From NCBI RefSeq assembly GCF_049341065.1, contig NZ_JBMPIX010000010.1:1-64000 (forward strand): a stretch of 64,000 bases of DNA. The letters run 5' to 3'. This document shows, one piece after another, positions 28,432 to 37,519 of this stretch. Numbering within the stretch: the first letter of the stretch is position 1; the number at the start of each line of letters is the position of its first letter. A program made the position numbers and the translations under genes. Under the pieces are notes generated by a model that did no database searches, had not been told where the DNA came from, and saw only the letters and a program-made list of their open reading frames with translations. This DNA is from Pacificoceanicola sp049341065. Lineage in GTDB: Bacteria > Pseudomonadota > Alphaproteobacteria > Rhodobacterales > Rhodobacteraceae.

Positions 28432-29631
28432 ATGGCAAATGACATCTTCAGACCCGACCCGAACACCGACCCTGAAATGATCGGAGAACCGGTTGGTGGT
28501 GCTGACCTCAGTATTCCGCAGGCCTTCGTTCAGCCCAGCGTGAGCGTGCTGTATGACATCGGCGCGGTCAGCGGCGGCACGGCCCAGGCCGAGGAACCCG
28601 TCACCACGTCCGAGCGGAAAAAGCTGCCACTCGACTTTGGTTATGACGATGAACACCCGCTGTTGAAGCTGCCCTTTGCTCTGACGGTTCAGGGCCAGCG
28701 CTACACCGGCGACAGTGTTTCGCTGATGCAGATCCACGCCGAGGCAGACGAGGGCGGGCCGCTTGGCGTCGGCTCCAGGCATATCGCGATCCTGCATTTC
28801 ACCTTTGAGAATTTTTCGGTGACCCTGCACCCGCAGGTGACAGTTCTGAGCGAAGCCGACGATGGCACGACGGTCTTCCAGTTTACCGACCCGACGGGCG
28901 ATCATCTGCCTCAGCTGCGCTATATCCTGAACAGCTTTATCGCGGGGGATTTCGTCACCATCGACGGCATGGTCAGCTACACCGGCCCGATCGAACCGAA
29001 AAAGCCCAAGGGCGAGGCCGGCGCGCAATCCATCAAGGATCGTATTCGTTCGATCGCAGTGGCGGCGATGTCAGGGCTGTTGATCGTGTTGGCAGCCTTC
29101 GTGTTGTTCAAGCGCTATACCACAGCCTACGAAATGCACCCGATTTTCGTCGAGCGCGCCGGTCAGATGATGCGCGCCACTGCTGCCGGACAGATCTCGT
29201 ATCTCAATCCAACAGCGGCAAAAGGAGAGGTGCTTTATTCTATTAACGCCAATACTGGCGACGTGTTGAACTTCAAGATGCCATGTGATTGCCAAGCTGT
29301 TGTTCCGCAAGGAATTTCAGAAGGCGCAACTGTTCTTCAAACAGACTTAATTCTGACAATTTTCGTTAATAGTTCTGAAGTCAGAGCACAGACTCTGATG
29401 AGCATAGAAGGGCTTAACAGGGCGATGAACGGAGACATGGTTCACATGGATCTGAACGACGGGCGCAGTATCCCTGTCCGCGTCGCCCCAAGCGAAGCGA
29501 CCACCGCGGCAAGCATGCGCGGCGATCTCTTCGTGCCAGTCGATCTCGTGACAGAAGAAGGTGTTCTAACAACGGAGGATATCGGCAAATCCGCAAAACT
29601 GCGGTTGTCGAAAAGCCTGTTCGGGCTTTGA
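28432..29631 (+). CDS. alg44: Alg44-like co-polymerase subunit
   Basis: The 399-residue protein has the Alg44 arrangement: a cytoplasmic N-terminal PilZ-like half (about residues 60-190), one membrane helix near 205-225 (IAVAAMSGLLIVLAAFVLF), and a periplasmic HlyD-like half. In Pseudomonas Alg44 binds cyclic di-GMP through RxxxR and D/NxSxxG motifs. Here the corresponding loop reads GDSVSLMQIH and no clear RxxxR precedes it, so signalling may be altered. Bases about 29215-29440 inside the gene are notably AT-rich. gagg precedes the ATG. Position after alg8 supports the call. Confidence 0.8.
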   Translation: MANDIFRPDPNTDPEMIGEPVGGADLSIPQAFVQPSVSVLYDIGAVSGGTAQAEEPVTTSERKKLPLDFGYDDEHPLLKLPFALTVQGQRYTGDSVSLMQIHAEADEGGPLGVGSRHIAILHFTFENFSVTLHPQVTVLSEADDGTTVFQFTDPTGDHLPQLRYILNSFIAGDFVTIDGMVSYTGPIEPKKPKGEAGAQSIKDRIRSIAVAAMSGLLIVLAAFVLFKRYTTAYEMHPIFVERAGQMMRATAAGQISYLNPTAAKGEVLYSINANTGDVLNFKMPCDCQAVVPQGISEGATVLQTDLILTIFVNSSEVRAQTLMSIEGLNRAMNGDMVHMDLNDGRSIPVRVAPSEATTAASMRGDLFVPVDLVTEEGVLTTEDIGKSAKLRLSKSLFGL

Positions 29632-29654
29632 GATTGAAACGAGAGGCATCTGCC

Positions 29655-31082
29655 ATGACCACGATCTACCCATTGATCATCTGCGGCGGCAAAGGCACCC
29701 GTCTGTGGCCCCTGTCACGGACCCAAAGCCCCAAGCAGTTCCAAAAGATCAGCGGTCCTGACTCGATGACCTTTTTCCAGGTGGCCGTGCAGCGGCATCG
29801 CGGGGCGGTCTATCAGGATCCGGTCATTGTGACAGGCGTCACACATCGCGGCACTGTGGTCAAACAGCTGCGCGAAATCCAGTCCGGCGCACAGATCATC
29901 TGCGAGCCGATGGGTCGCAACACCGGCCCGGCCGTTCTGGCCGCCGCCCATGCCATTTCCCGCAAGGATCCGAATGCGATCTTTGTTGTCGTACCTGCCG
30001 ATCACATCATCGAAGGCCCGCTGACCGAAACCATCGAAGCCTGCATTCCCGCGGCGCAGGCCGGCCACATCATCACATTCGGCATCCCGCCGCGCTATGC
30101 GGAAACCGGCTTTGGCTACATCACCGATGCTGGCCCGATGGAAGGCTTCAGCACCATTCGCCGCGTCGGCGGTTTTGTCGAAAAGCCGCCAGAGGCCGAA
30201 GCTCAGGCGCTGATCGACAGCAAATCGGCTTACTGGGCCTCTGGCCTGTCGATGTTCTCGGCCAAGACGATCATTTCGGAATACGCCAAGTTCGACCCCA
30301 GAACGGCAGCCTATGTCGCGGATTCGGTGGAGTTCGGCTCGGACACGCCCGAAGCGCTGTATCTGAACGAGGCCGATTTCGCAGAGGCGGCGTCGGAGCC
30401 GACCGAAGGCGTCGTGTTCGAAAAGACCGACCGCATCGCACTGGCGCCGCTGGACGTGTCGTGGGACGATGTTGGAAGCTGGCTGGCGATGTATAATATC
30501 TCGCCGCAGGACAGTAACGGCAACGTTTTGCAGGGCGACGTGATCGCGCTGGACGCGATGAACACCATGGTGCGCGCTGACAGCCGCTTGGTCAGCATCG
30601 TAGGACTGACCGATATTATCGTGATCGACACCCCTGATGCGCTTTTGGTCGCCCGGATGGACGAAACCCAAAACGTCAAGAAGGTGGTCGAACAGTTGAA
30701 GGCCAGCCGCCGCACCGAGACCGAGGTCCATGCCGAGGCGACGCCCGCCATGGTTCCGTTCGAAAAGCAGAGAGAACTGGCAAAGCTGGTGGAATCCGAC
30801 AAATTCCAGCTTGGTACCGCCGAGATCGAAGTTGGCCGCACGGTCATCATGGATCGCGGTCCGCGCAATCGGCAGGTCATCGTGGTGCAGGGCACCGTGC
30901 ATGCCTCGGGGCCGGGTTGGAGCAAAACGACCACCGAAGGCGGCCGCATTTATGCCGATGAGAACGGCCAGGTGCGGATCGTTAACAGCGGCGACGACAA
31001 GGCCGAGCTTTTGTTCGTGACGCTTGAAAAACTGGATGTAGGCGCGATGCCCATGCCCATGCCGATGGCAAGCAATGGTTAG
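29655..31082 (+). CDS. algA: Mannose-1-phosphate guanylyltransferase, AlgA-like
   Basis: The enzyme makes GDP-mannose from mannose-1-phosphate and GTP. The 475-residue product starts MTTIYPLIICGGKGTRLWPL with the nucleotidyltransferase signature, followed by MGRNTGPAVLAAAH and FVEKPPEAEAQALI. In bifunctional AlgA a C-terminal cupin with a HRAEHW-type motif isomerises mannose-6-phosphate. Here that region reads RGPRNRQVIVVQGTVHA, with the metal-binding histidines missing, so I expect only the transferase to work. A short MPMPMPM run ends the protein. The start with gagagg upstream was chosen over one at 29628 inside alg44. Confidence 0.88.
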   Translation: MTTIYPLIICGGKGTRLWPLSRTQSPKQFQKISGPDSMTFFQVAVQRHRGAVYQDPVIVTGVTHRGTVVKQLREIQSGAQIICEPMGRNTGPAVLAAAHAISRKDPNAIFVVVPADHIIEGPLTETIEACIPAAQAGHIITFGIPPRYAETGFGYITDAGPMEGFSTIRRVGGFVEKPPEAEAQALIDSKSAYWASGLSMFSAKTIISEYAKFDPRTAAYVADSVEFGSDTPEALYLNEADFAEAASEPTEGVVFEKTDRIALAPLDVSWDDVGSWLAMYNISPQDSNGNVLQGDVIALDAMNTMVRADSRLVSIVGLTDIIVIDTPDALLVARMDETQNVKKVVEQLKASRRTETEVHAEATPAMVPFEKQRELAKLVESDKFQLGTAEIEVGRTVIMDRGPRNRQVIVVQGTVHASGPGWSKTTTEGGRIYADENGQVRIVNSGDDKAELLFVTLEKLDVGAMPMPMPMASNG

Positions 31083-32637
31083 CGGCGCGGCGCAGAAACT
31101 GATTGCGGCGTTCCTCGCCGCCTTTGTATTCTGCGCCAGCTTGCTGGTGCCCGGCCCCGTGCGGGCCGCGCCCGACCTTGCTTTGATCCAATTGAACGAC
31201 CGGTTGACCGAACTCTCAAAACTGTTGAATTTTGATGCTGCAGCGCGCGGACTGCCCTTGGCACAATTGCTTGTGCGGACAGGGCTGAGCGGTCTGACGG
31301 ATGAGCTTCCACTGCCCGGCAGTCAGGCAGCAAATGTTGCGCCTGTCATCACGCCTCGCCCGATCGCCGCAGCCATAGCCAATGTCGAAACCTTTCGTAC
31401 CGCATTGGCGTTGCTGACGCAGGTGCACGGCGGTCAGGACAATCTTGACGTCTTGCTGGCCCATCCCGAAGGCCAAACCGACGCGCTGACATTTCGATCC
31501 GGCGAAGTGACGCTGGATTTGATCCGGCAAAGCCTGCGCGATCTGGGCCTGCAATCGGATATGCGCCCGGGTCAGGACATCCTGCGCGTTCCGGTCATCT
31601 TGTGGGAAGACACCATACTGCGCCTCGGCCCGCACGATCGGCTGCAACTAAGCCGAACGGACGGCGCCTTTGTCATCAGCTTTGGCAGGGTCGAGATTGA
31701 CCGGTCTCATATCGCCGCGACCGGTGGAGCTAATGCCAGCAGCAAGGACTTTGTTCCCTTTGTCACGGTCGCCGGTGGCGGGTCTGCCTTTGTGCAGGGT
31801 GCGACCTTTGACGGCCTTGGGTTTGGCAATACGCCCAAATTTTCCGGTCTGTCGGTGATTGCACATCCTCTGATGCCGCCCACAGGCGCGACGCGCATCA
31901 TGGACAGCCATTTCGAAAACCTCGTCACGGTGTCGATCACCGGAAGCGACGGCAGCGTGCTGGTCGGCAACCGTTTTTACAACATGCGCAACAACGCATT
32001 GCTGTTGTCGACGGCCACCAAGGCGCAGGTGCAGGGCAATCTGTTCTTTGGCGATGGTCCAACCAATGCGGTACGCGTGCTTGCCGGGTCTGACGACGCG
32101 GTGGTCAAAGGCAACGTACTGCTTGAGGGCGATCGCTCGGGCATTCTGGTGCAGGGTCAAAGCAATCGCGTCGAGGTCAGCGGCAATATCATCTGGCGGC
32201 GCAGCGGTGGCGCGATCAAGCTGTCCCGCACACGCTGCGGCGTGGTCCGACACAACGTCATTCTGAACAGCCGTCAAAAGGGCATCGACATTCGCGCAAG
32301 CGATGACACGACCATCCACGCCAATACCATCAGCGGCAGCCGCAGCGCAGGCATCTGGGTGTCCGCTCAGCCGCAAGAGGCCGTGACCTTTGTCACCGGC
32401 AATATCCTGCGCGGCAATGATGCCGGTTTGTCCACCGCGACGGGGGCCAAGCTGCTTCTGGCAGGCAATGATTTCTCCAATCAGTTTCCGCGCCTCATCG
32501 ACGGCGACATCACCTTGCAGAACCAGGCTATCGTAAAGGACCTTTCAGGCAAGGTGCCGATGTTGATGACCGCCTCCGAGACCGTGTCGCCGTCGTCGCT
32601 GGCGGCCCCGGATTGCAGTGAATGGGGGCGGAAATGA
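31075..32637 (+). CDS. AlgG-like periplasmic beta-helix protein
   Basis: The 520-residue protein has a signal peptide (KLIAAFLAAFVFCASLL, cut near VRAAP) and, from about residue 230, the repeated turns of a right-handed parallel beta-helix (VLVGNRFYNMRNNALLLST, GNIIWRRSGGAIKLSRTRCG, IRASDDTTIHANTISGSRSA). That is the fold of mannuronan C5-epimerase AlgG, and its place in the cluster fits. The catalytic DPHD motif of AlgG is not found in the helix region; only GPHD occurs earlier near residue 184. It may be an inactive epimerase, a polymer guide, or an enzyme of other specificity. It overlaps algA by eight bases. Confidence 0.7.
   Translation: MVSGAAQKLIAAFLAAFVFCASLLVPGPVRAAPDLALIQLNDRLTELSKLLNFDAAARGLPLAQLLVRTGLSGLTDELPLPGSQAANVAPVITPRPIAAAIANVETFRTALALLTQVHGGQDNLDVLLAHPEGQTDALTFRSGEVTLDLIRQSLRDLGLQSDMRPGQDILRVPVILWEDTILRLGPHDRLQLSRTDGAFVISFGRVEIDRSHIAATGGANASSKDFVPFVTVAGGGSAFVQGATFDGLGFGNTPKFSGLSVIAHPLMPPTGATRIMDSHFENLVTVSITGSDGSVLVGNRFYNMRNNALLLSTATKAQVQGNLFFGDGPTNAVRVLAGSDDAVVKGNVLLEGDRSGILVQGQSNRVEVSGNIIWRRSGGAIKLSRTRCGVVRHNVILNSRQKGIDIRASDDTTIHANTISGSRSAGIWVSAQPQEAVTFVTGNILRGNDAGLSTATGAKLLLAGNDFSNQFPRLIDGDITLQNQAIVKDLSGKVPMLMTASETVSPSSLAAPDCSEWGRK
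31310..31352 (+). repeat. Possible in-frame copy of the IS-borne palindromic element
   Basis: cactgcccggcagt is identical to the first 14 bases of insertion B at 759, and is followed by a hairpin-capable caggcagcaaatgttgcgcctg and tca. It encodes about residues 79-93 of the AlgG-like protein (LPGSQAANVAPVITP) without breaking the frame. Confidence 0.35.
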
Positions 32638-33386
32638 TGTTTCGGACGATCTTGTTGGTAGCGGGTCTATTGGCCTCGGTCGGGCAGGCGCAAACCATCC
32701 CCTTGCCGTTTTCCGACGAACTTGAGACGCGGCAGATCAGTGTCACGGTCACGCCCGGCCGCCACAGCATGCGCGGATTGCCAAGCGATTTGATCAAGGC
32801 GCGCCAGCAGATGCACGCCAAGCAGGACGTGTCCGACGACAATCTGCGCCGCCTGGCTGACTACGGTGATGGCCTTGCCGCGCAGATTTTCGTGCGCCGT
32901 CTGATTGCGCAGGGCATGGCAGAAGAGCGTGCCTCGGATCTGGCCTACTACAGTGCCGTGGCGGTTGGGGCGGGACGGGTCTGGACCTTGCCGGATATGG
33001 TCGATGCGATGAAGCGCCTTGACCCCAAGACCGAACCGCGCGAACGCATTCGCAAGTACATTCAGGTGCTCTACCCCCACGCTTGGGCGGGAAACACGCT
33101 CGCGTTGGACGCGGTGGTGGAATTCAACGGCAAGGACAAGCTGTTCGGCGCGCTGAGCGACAGCACCCGCGACAAGATCCTCGCGCAGGGACAGGAAAAC
33201 GCTGACGGCAAGGTCGAGCTACGGATGGCCATAGCGATCCTCGAACGGGTCGAGCTGAGCCTTCCCGAACGGCAAGAGGCACGAAATCTACTGGACCGGG
33301 CGCGCAAATCGACTCATCTGGGGGTCATGACCACGGCCGAGAACCTGATAGCGATGATGGACAGGAAATACGCCGCAGACGGGTAG
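32634..33386 (+). CDS. Exported helical-repeat protein of unknown function
   Basis: The 250-residue product has a signal peptide (MMFRTILLVAGLLASVGQAQ) and a mostly alpha-helical body resembling Sel1/TPR-type repeats (DNLRRLADYGDGLAAQIFVR, ASDLAYYSAVAVGAGRVW, ELRMAIAILERVELSLPER). The start overlaps the previous stop as atga, so it is coupled to the AlgG-like gene. In this setting it may scaffold the periplasmic export complex, but no direct Pseudomonas alginate equivalent is apparent. Confidence 0.6.
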   Translation: MMFRTILLVAGLLASVGQAQTIPLPFSDELETRQISVTVTPGRHSMRGLPSDLIKARQQMHAKQDVSDDNLRRLADYGDGLAAQIFVRRLIAQGMAEERASDLAYYSAVAVGAGRVWTLPDMVDAMKRLDPKTEPRERIRKYIQVLYPHAWAGNTLALDAVVEFNGKDKLFGALSDSTRDKILAQGQENADGKVELRMAIAILERVELSLPERQEARNLLDRARKSTHLGVMTTAENLIAMMDRKYAADG

Positions 33387-33424
33387 CGGTTCAAAGCGAG
33401 TGGCAGGGTAGCGGGGGCTGACCT

Positions 33425-34762
33425 ATGGCAGGCACAAGGACAAACACAGGCAAGAGCAGGGCCGCGGCGCTGGTCGCATCCGTGTGCCTTTGCCTTGCCT
33501 TTGGCGCGCCGGCAGGGGCGCAATCCTCGGGCTTTGGCTGTACGGGGCTCGATACCTCGGACGCCTTGCCCAGTGTCGAGGGCGAGGGCGGCATGTTCTA
33601 TCGCATCGACCCCGATCTGATGATGGCGCATGGCCTGACAGATGGAAATGTCTCGGCGCTGAAGGAATTCTCACAAGCACTGGCGTCGCAAGGTACGACG
33701 CTGATCTACCTGCCAATACCAACCAAGGCACTGGGCCAGCCGTGGCAGTTGCCGCGTATGGCCGGGTATCTGGGCTATGATCAGGATGTGGCCGCAACCG
33801 TCTATGGCGAAAGTCTCGACCAGCTTGAGGGAGCCGGGGTTCGTGCCGTGGATGCCCGCGCCGCACTGGCCGCCGCATCGAAGGTGGCGCCTGCATTCTT
33901 CGGCACCGATCCGCGCCTGACTGCCCATGGTGCGCGTGCGCTGGCCCGAAGCGTTGCCGCCGAAATTGAGGCGACCCCGGGGTTTGTCGCATTGCCCAAA
34001 GACCAGTTTCAAACTTCGGCCGGGCCGAAGATCAAGTTGCCCTCGGCGATGCGGTTTGATCTGCAAGAGCACTGCCAATCTCCCCTGCCGTACCCCGAGA
34101 CATCGACGATCGTGATGGCATTGGGCAAGGCGCCGGGATTGCTGTTCGACGGTGCCGAGGCGGGTGCTCAGATCGCTCTCGTTGGCACGGAATTGACGGG
34201 CGAACCCGTGACCGGTTTTGCAGCGCAATTGCAGGAACTGACAGGTCTGAGGGTGGCGCAATACAGCGTTTACGGTGGCGGCGCCTTTGCCGCCATCTCA
34301 TCGTATCTGACATCCGCGAGTTTTCGTGACAAGCGCCCTGCCTATCTGGTCTGGGAACATCCTATCTGGACCCAGCTTGCCGCCCATGGCGATCAGCCCA
34401 TGCGCGAATTGATCGCCGCAGCCGGACCTGAATGCGCCATTGCCCTGCCAATGGATTTCGACACAAAGGCAAATGTTCTGCGCGCCGAGATTTCCACGCT
34501 GGATCAGGCGCGTCCGCATACGCTGCTGCTCGACACCGACGGGGCGCAGGCAAACAGCGCCAAGTTCAGTTTCATGGATGCCAACGGGCTGCGCCGGACG
34601 CGCACGATCTATCGGCAGGTCGACCAGCTTTTGACCGGGCGCTTCTACATGCCCATGTCCGGGCTATGGCCAGAGGGCGCTTATAATGTCGAGATCACGC
34701 TGGACGCCGCCCTGGGATCGGCCCCGCGTCTGTTTGCCTGCCGTAAAGCCGAGGTGAATTGA
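33425..34762 (+). CDS. AlgX/AlgJ-like SGNH-hydrolase-fold protein
   Basis: The 445-residue periplasmic protein has a signal peptide (AALVASVCLCLAFGAPAGA) and an SGNH-like domain similar to AlgX and AlgJ: ALPSVEGEGGMFYRIDPDL, IYLPIPTKALGQPWQLPRM, then VAQYSVYGGGAFAAISSYL with the probable serine and YLVWEHPIW. In AlgX the catalytic Asp and His sit in a DxHW motif. Here the equivalent segment is TDPRLTAHGARAL, with D162 followed by R164 in place of His. A C-terminal carbohydrate-binding-like region follows. No O-acetylation genes algI/J/F are present nearby, so an altered role is plausible. Confidence 0.7.
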   Translation: MAGTRTNTGKSRAAALVASVCLCLAFGAPAGAQSSGFGCTGLDTSDALPSVEGEGGMFYRIDPDLMMAHGLTDGNVSALKEFSQALASQGTTLIYLPIPTKALGQPWQLPRMAGYLGYDQDVAATVYGESLDQLEGAGVRAVDARAALAAASKVAPAFFGTDPRLTAHGARALARSVAAEIEATPGFVALPKDQFQTSAGPKIKLPSAMRFDLQEHCQSPLPYPETSTIVMALGKAPGLLFDGAEAGAQIALVGTELTGEPVTGFAAQLQELTGLRVAQYSVYGGGAFAAISSYLTSASFRDKRPAYLVWEHPIWTQLAAHGDQPMRELIAAAGPECAIALPMDFDTKANVLRAEISTLDQARPHTLLLDTDGAQANSAKFSFMDANGLRRTRTIYRQVDQLLTGRFYMPMSGLWPEGAYNVEITLDAALGSAPRLFACRKAEVN

Positions 34763-37512
34763 TGCGCCGTTTTGTCTTTGCTGCACTCGCCGCCCTGAGC
34801 CTGCCGCTGATCGCTGCTGCAGATCCCTTGCCCATCGAGTTTCTGCCGCCGAATATCGCGCCACGTGATCTGTGCAATGCGCCGGACGTCGGCACAGGTG
34901 ATATCACCACCGAACAGGGTACAGGTGATCTGGAACTGACCGACGCCTTGCGTCTGGACTTTATCGAACGCGATATCCGCCGCCTTCAACGCGAAGATGC
35001 CGACCGCTGGTTTGATTTTATCGATGCACTGATCTCGTGGCAGGCGCGGCTGGACCCTGACTATGCTGGCGTCGAGGAAGGCTTTGACCGTATCACCTTG
35101 CATCTGCGGGCACGCCGCATGGATGCGCTCAGAGCGCGGAATTTGATCCCGCAGTTGCGGGCCCGCACCGCCGAGATGACCAATAACCAGCGGCTGACGC
35201 TGGCACGGTATTACGAGGACGGCGTAGGCGTCCCGGTGGATCTGGGCTTTGCACAGGAAATGGTGCGCGAAGCGGCCTTTGGCGGAAACGCCCGCGCGCT
35301 GACCCAGATCGCCCGGATGCAGCTGCGCGGGGAGTTGCTGGAAGGCTGGGATGCTCCGCTTGATCTGACGATCACCATGGCCTTTGGCGGCATGCTGGGC
35401 GAGCTGACCCCGGGCGTGTGCCAACGCGCCGAGCGGATCGCGCAGGAATATCTCAAAGGCGATCTGGTGGTCGCTAACCCGGACATTGCCCAGGCATGGC
35501 GCCGGTTCGCCGCCGACATGGGCGGGGCGGAGGCCGCCTGGCGCGTGGTTGAATACCATCTGAACGCCGATGGCGCGCGCAAGGACATCGAAGAAATGCG
35601 CCACTATCTTGAGCGCGCCCGCGATCTGGGCGTGGCGCCGGATGCGCGGCAGACCAGCCAGCTATTGGCCAGCGGCATGATCTCGGCAGAAGATCTCGAA
35701 AAGATCCTTGGCTTCAACCATGATCAGGATCGCAGGCGCGTGCAGCGCAGCCTGATCCCCTATCTTGAACTGGGCCTGAAGGTTAACGGCCTTGTGGTGA
35801 ACCAAGACAGCCTGCGTCTGCAATACCTGCGCGAACTGGCGCTGATGCCCGAAGCGCCGGGGTTTGTCTTTACCGACCTTGCCAGGGAACTAATCGAACG
35901 TATTGGCCGATGGAAGGCTGAGCCCGAGGCGCTGGATCTGTTGGAAGAGGCCGTGCGCCGCGGCGACGAGCATGGCATGCAGATGCTGGCGGAAATGCTG
36001 ATCCGCTACCGCGATGATCCGGTGCAATTGAACCGGGCCGAGAACCTGCTGCTGGAAACCGTGTCGCGTTATGGCATGGCTTCGTCGATGAAAAAGCTCG
36101 AAACCCTGTACCGATGTCAGGTCAACGACGCTCCACGTCTGCACGAGGCCAGCCTCTGGGCGTCGAACTATCTAGCCACGGGTGATGCACCGGTCGACGT
36201 CAGCGCGGGCGATGCCCTGACGCTGAGCCCCTTCCGGTCGCCCGAGCGTCTGGCACGCATCCAAACCCATGCCCTTCAGGGCGGAACGCAGGCGCGGGCT
36301 GAACTGGGCCAACAGCTGCAATCCAATCCGTTGACCTCTGAAAAGGCTCTGCGCATCTGGAGTGAGAGGATCAGCCGCTCGGACAAATCGCTCGAAGCCT
36401 TTGGCCGGATGGAGCTTGATCTTGCTCAATCGCCCGCCGAATGGGATCTGGCGATCGAGTTTTTCCGCCGGGTTTACCTGAACAACGGTGTGACCAGCGC
36501 GCTGGATCTGTCGGTTGCCCTGATGGAGGATGCAGCGCGCGATCCCGAGATCGCCAAGGAAATCCTGCATCTTTTGACCATGGCAGGCATTCGGGGCGAG
36601 GGCGCGTCGATCCGGCTTAAATCCCGGCTAATGGCCGAAAGAACGAGTCCGGAGGAGTATATGGTCAGCGCGGCGCGGGTCTATGAAGAATTCCGCGACG
36701 TGATTGAGGACCGGGGCGATTTCCTTGCGCTGATGTTTGCGATCCCCTTTCTTCCCGAAGACAAGGTGGATGATTACATCGACCGGGCCGTGTCATTGAT
36801 GAATTGCGGCAACAAGGATGCCGACGAACTCAGCGATGCCTATGCACTGCGCTTTGACCCGAAAATGACCTACCACTGGCGCCGGGTGATCCTGCATTTC
36901 GAAGGTGGGCATTTGTTGTCCAAGCTGCGTCTGTCGAATGAGCAGGTGGATTTCTTTGACAAGGGCGCAACGCCCAGCGCCGCCGAAATTGTCGACCGCG
37001 CACGTAACGAAGGCGATCCGGCTGGTGATCTGCGCCTTTATCAGTTGACGGCCAACCCCGATCTGCCCTCGTTCGATCCCAAGATCGCGTCCGAACAGCT
37101 GTTGGCGATGCTGGACAGTGCCAAAGGAACGGATTTGATCCCGGTTCTGCGCAGTTATCGCACCGCGCACAAGGCCATCAAGCAGGCGGTCACCGCAGCC
37201 CGCGACATGGAAGAGGTTTTCCGTTGGGCCGCTGAGGCGGGCGATGCAGAGGCGCGTTTCGAATATGCCATGCTGCTTAGGGGAAAGGCATTGGACAGCG
37301 CGGATCTGGCTCAGGTTGCCCATTGGTTGCAATTGGCGGCTGAGGGTGGTCAAGATGAAGCTATGGTCGAACTGGGCTTTGCGCTTGGTTTCGGCCTTGG
37401 GGTGCCGCGCGATGCAGAGGCGGCGCTTGACTGGTTGCGCCGTGCCGAGGCCGCCAGCAACCCACGCGCCGCTGAACTGGCGCAGCTGCTAAGTGCCACC
37501 GTTGACCCTTAG
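34762..37512 (+). CDS. Large periplasmic Sel1-repeat protein, AlgK-like
   Basis: The 916-residue protein has a cleavable signal peptide (FVFAALAALSLPLIAAADP) without a lipobox cysteine. Its body is made of helical Sel1-type repeats, clear in RLTLARYYEDGVGVPVDLGF, LLEEAVRRGDEHGMQMLAEM and WLQLAAEGGQDEAMVELGFA. AlgK in Pseudomonas is a lipoprotein of about half this length that scaffolds secretion of alginate; this could be its functional counterpart. Its start overlaps the stop of the AlgX-like gene by one base, marking it as part of the operon. Confidence 0.7.
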   Translation: MRRFVFAALAALSLPLIAAADPLPIEFLPPNIAPRDLCNAPDVGTGDITTEQGTGDLELTDALRLDFIERDIRRLQREDADRWFDFIDALISWQARLDPDYAGVEEGFDRITLHLRARRMDALRARNLIPQLRARTAEMTNNQRLTLARYYEDGVGVPVDLGFAQEMVREAAFGGNARALTQIARMQLRGELLEGWDAPLDLTITMAFGGMLGELTPGVCQRAERIAQEYLKGDLVVANPDIAQAWRRFAADMGGAEAAWRVVEYHLNADGARKDIEEMRHYLERARDLGVAPDARQTSQLLASGMISAEDLEKILGFNHDQDRRRVQRSLIPYLELGLKVNGLVVNQDSLRLQYLRELALMPEAPGFVFTDLARELIERIGRWKAEPEALDLLEEAVRRGDEHGMQMLAEMLIRYRDDPVQLNRAENLLLETVSRYGMASSMKKLETLYRCQVNDAPRLHEASLWASNYLATGDAPVDVSAGDALTLSPFRSPERLARIQTHALQGGTQARAELGQQLQSNPLTSEKALRIWSERISRSDKSLEAFGRMELDLAQSPAEWDLAIEFFRRVYLNNGVTSALDLSVALMEDAARDPEIAKEILHLLTMAGIRGEGASIRLKSRLMAERTSPEEYMVSAARVYEEFRDVIEDRGDFLALMFAIPFLPEDKVDDYIDRAVSLMNCGNKDADELSDAYALRFDPKMTYHWRRVILHFEGGHLLSKLRLSNEQVDFFDKGATPSAAEIVDRARNEGDPAGDLRLYQLTANPDLPSFDPKIASEQLLAMLDSAKGTDLIPVLRSYRTAHKAIKQAVTAARDMEEVFRWAAEAGDAEARFEYAMLLRGKALDSADLAQVAHWLQLAAEGGQDEAMVELGFALGFGLGVPRDAEAALDWLRRAEAASNPRAAELAQLLSATVDP

Positions 37513-37519
37513 GGATAAC

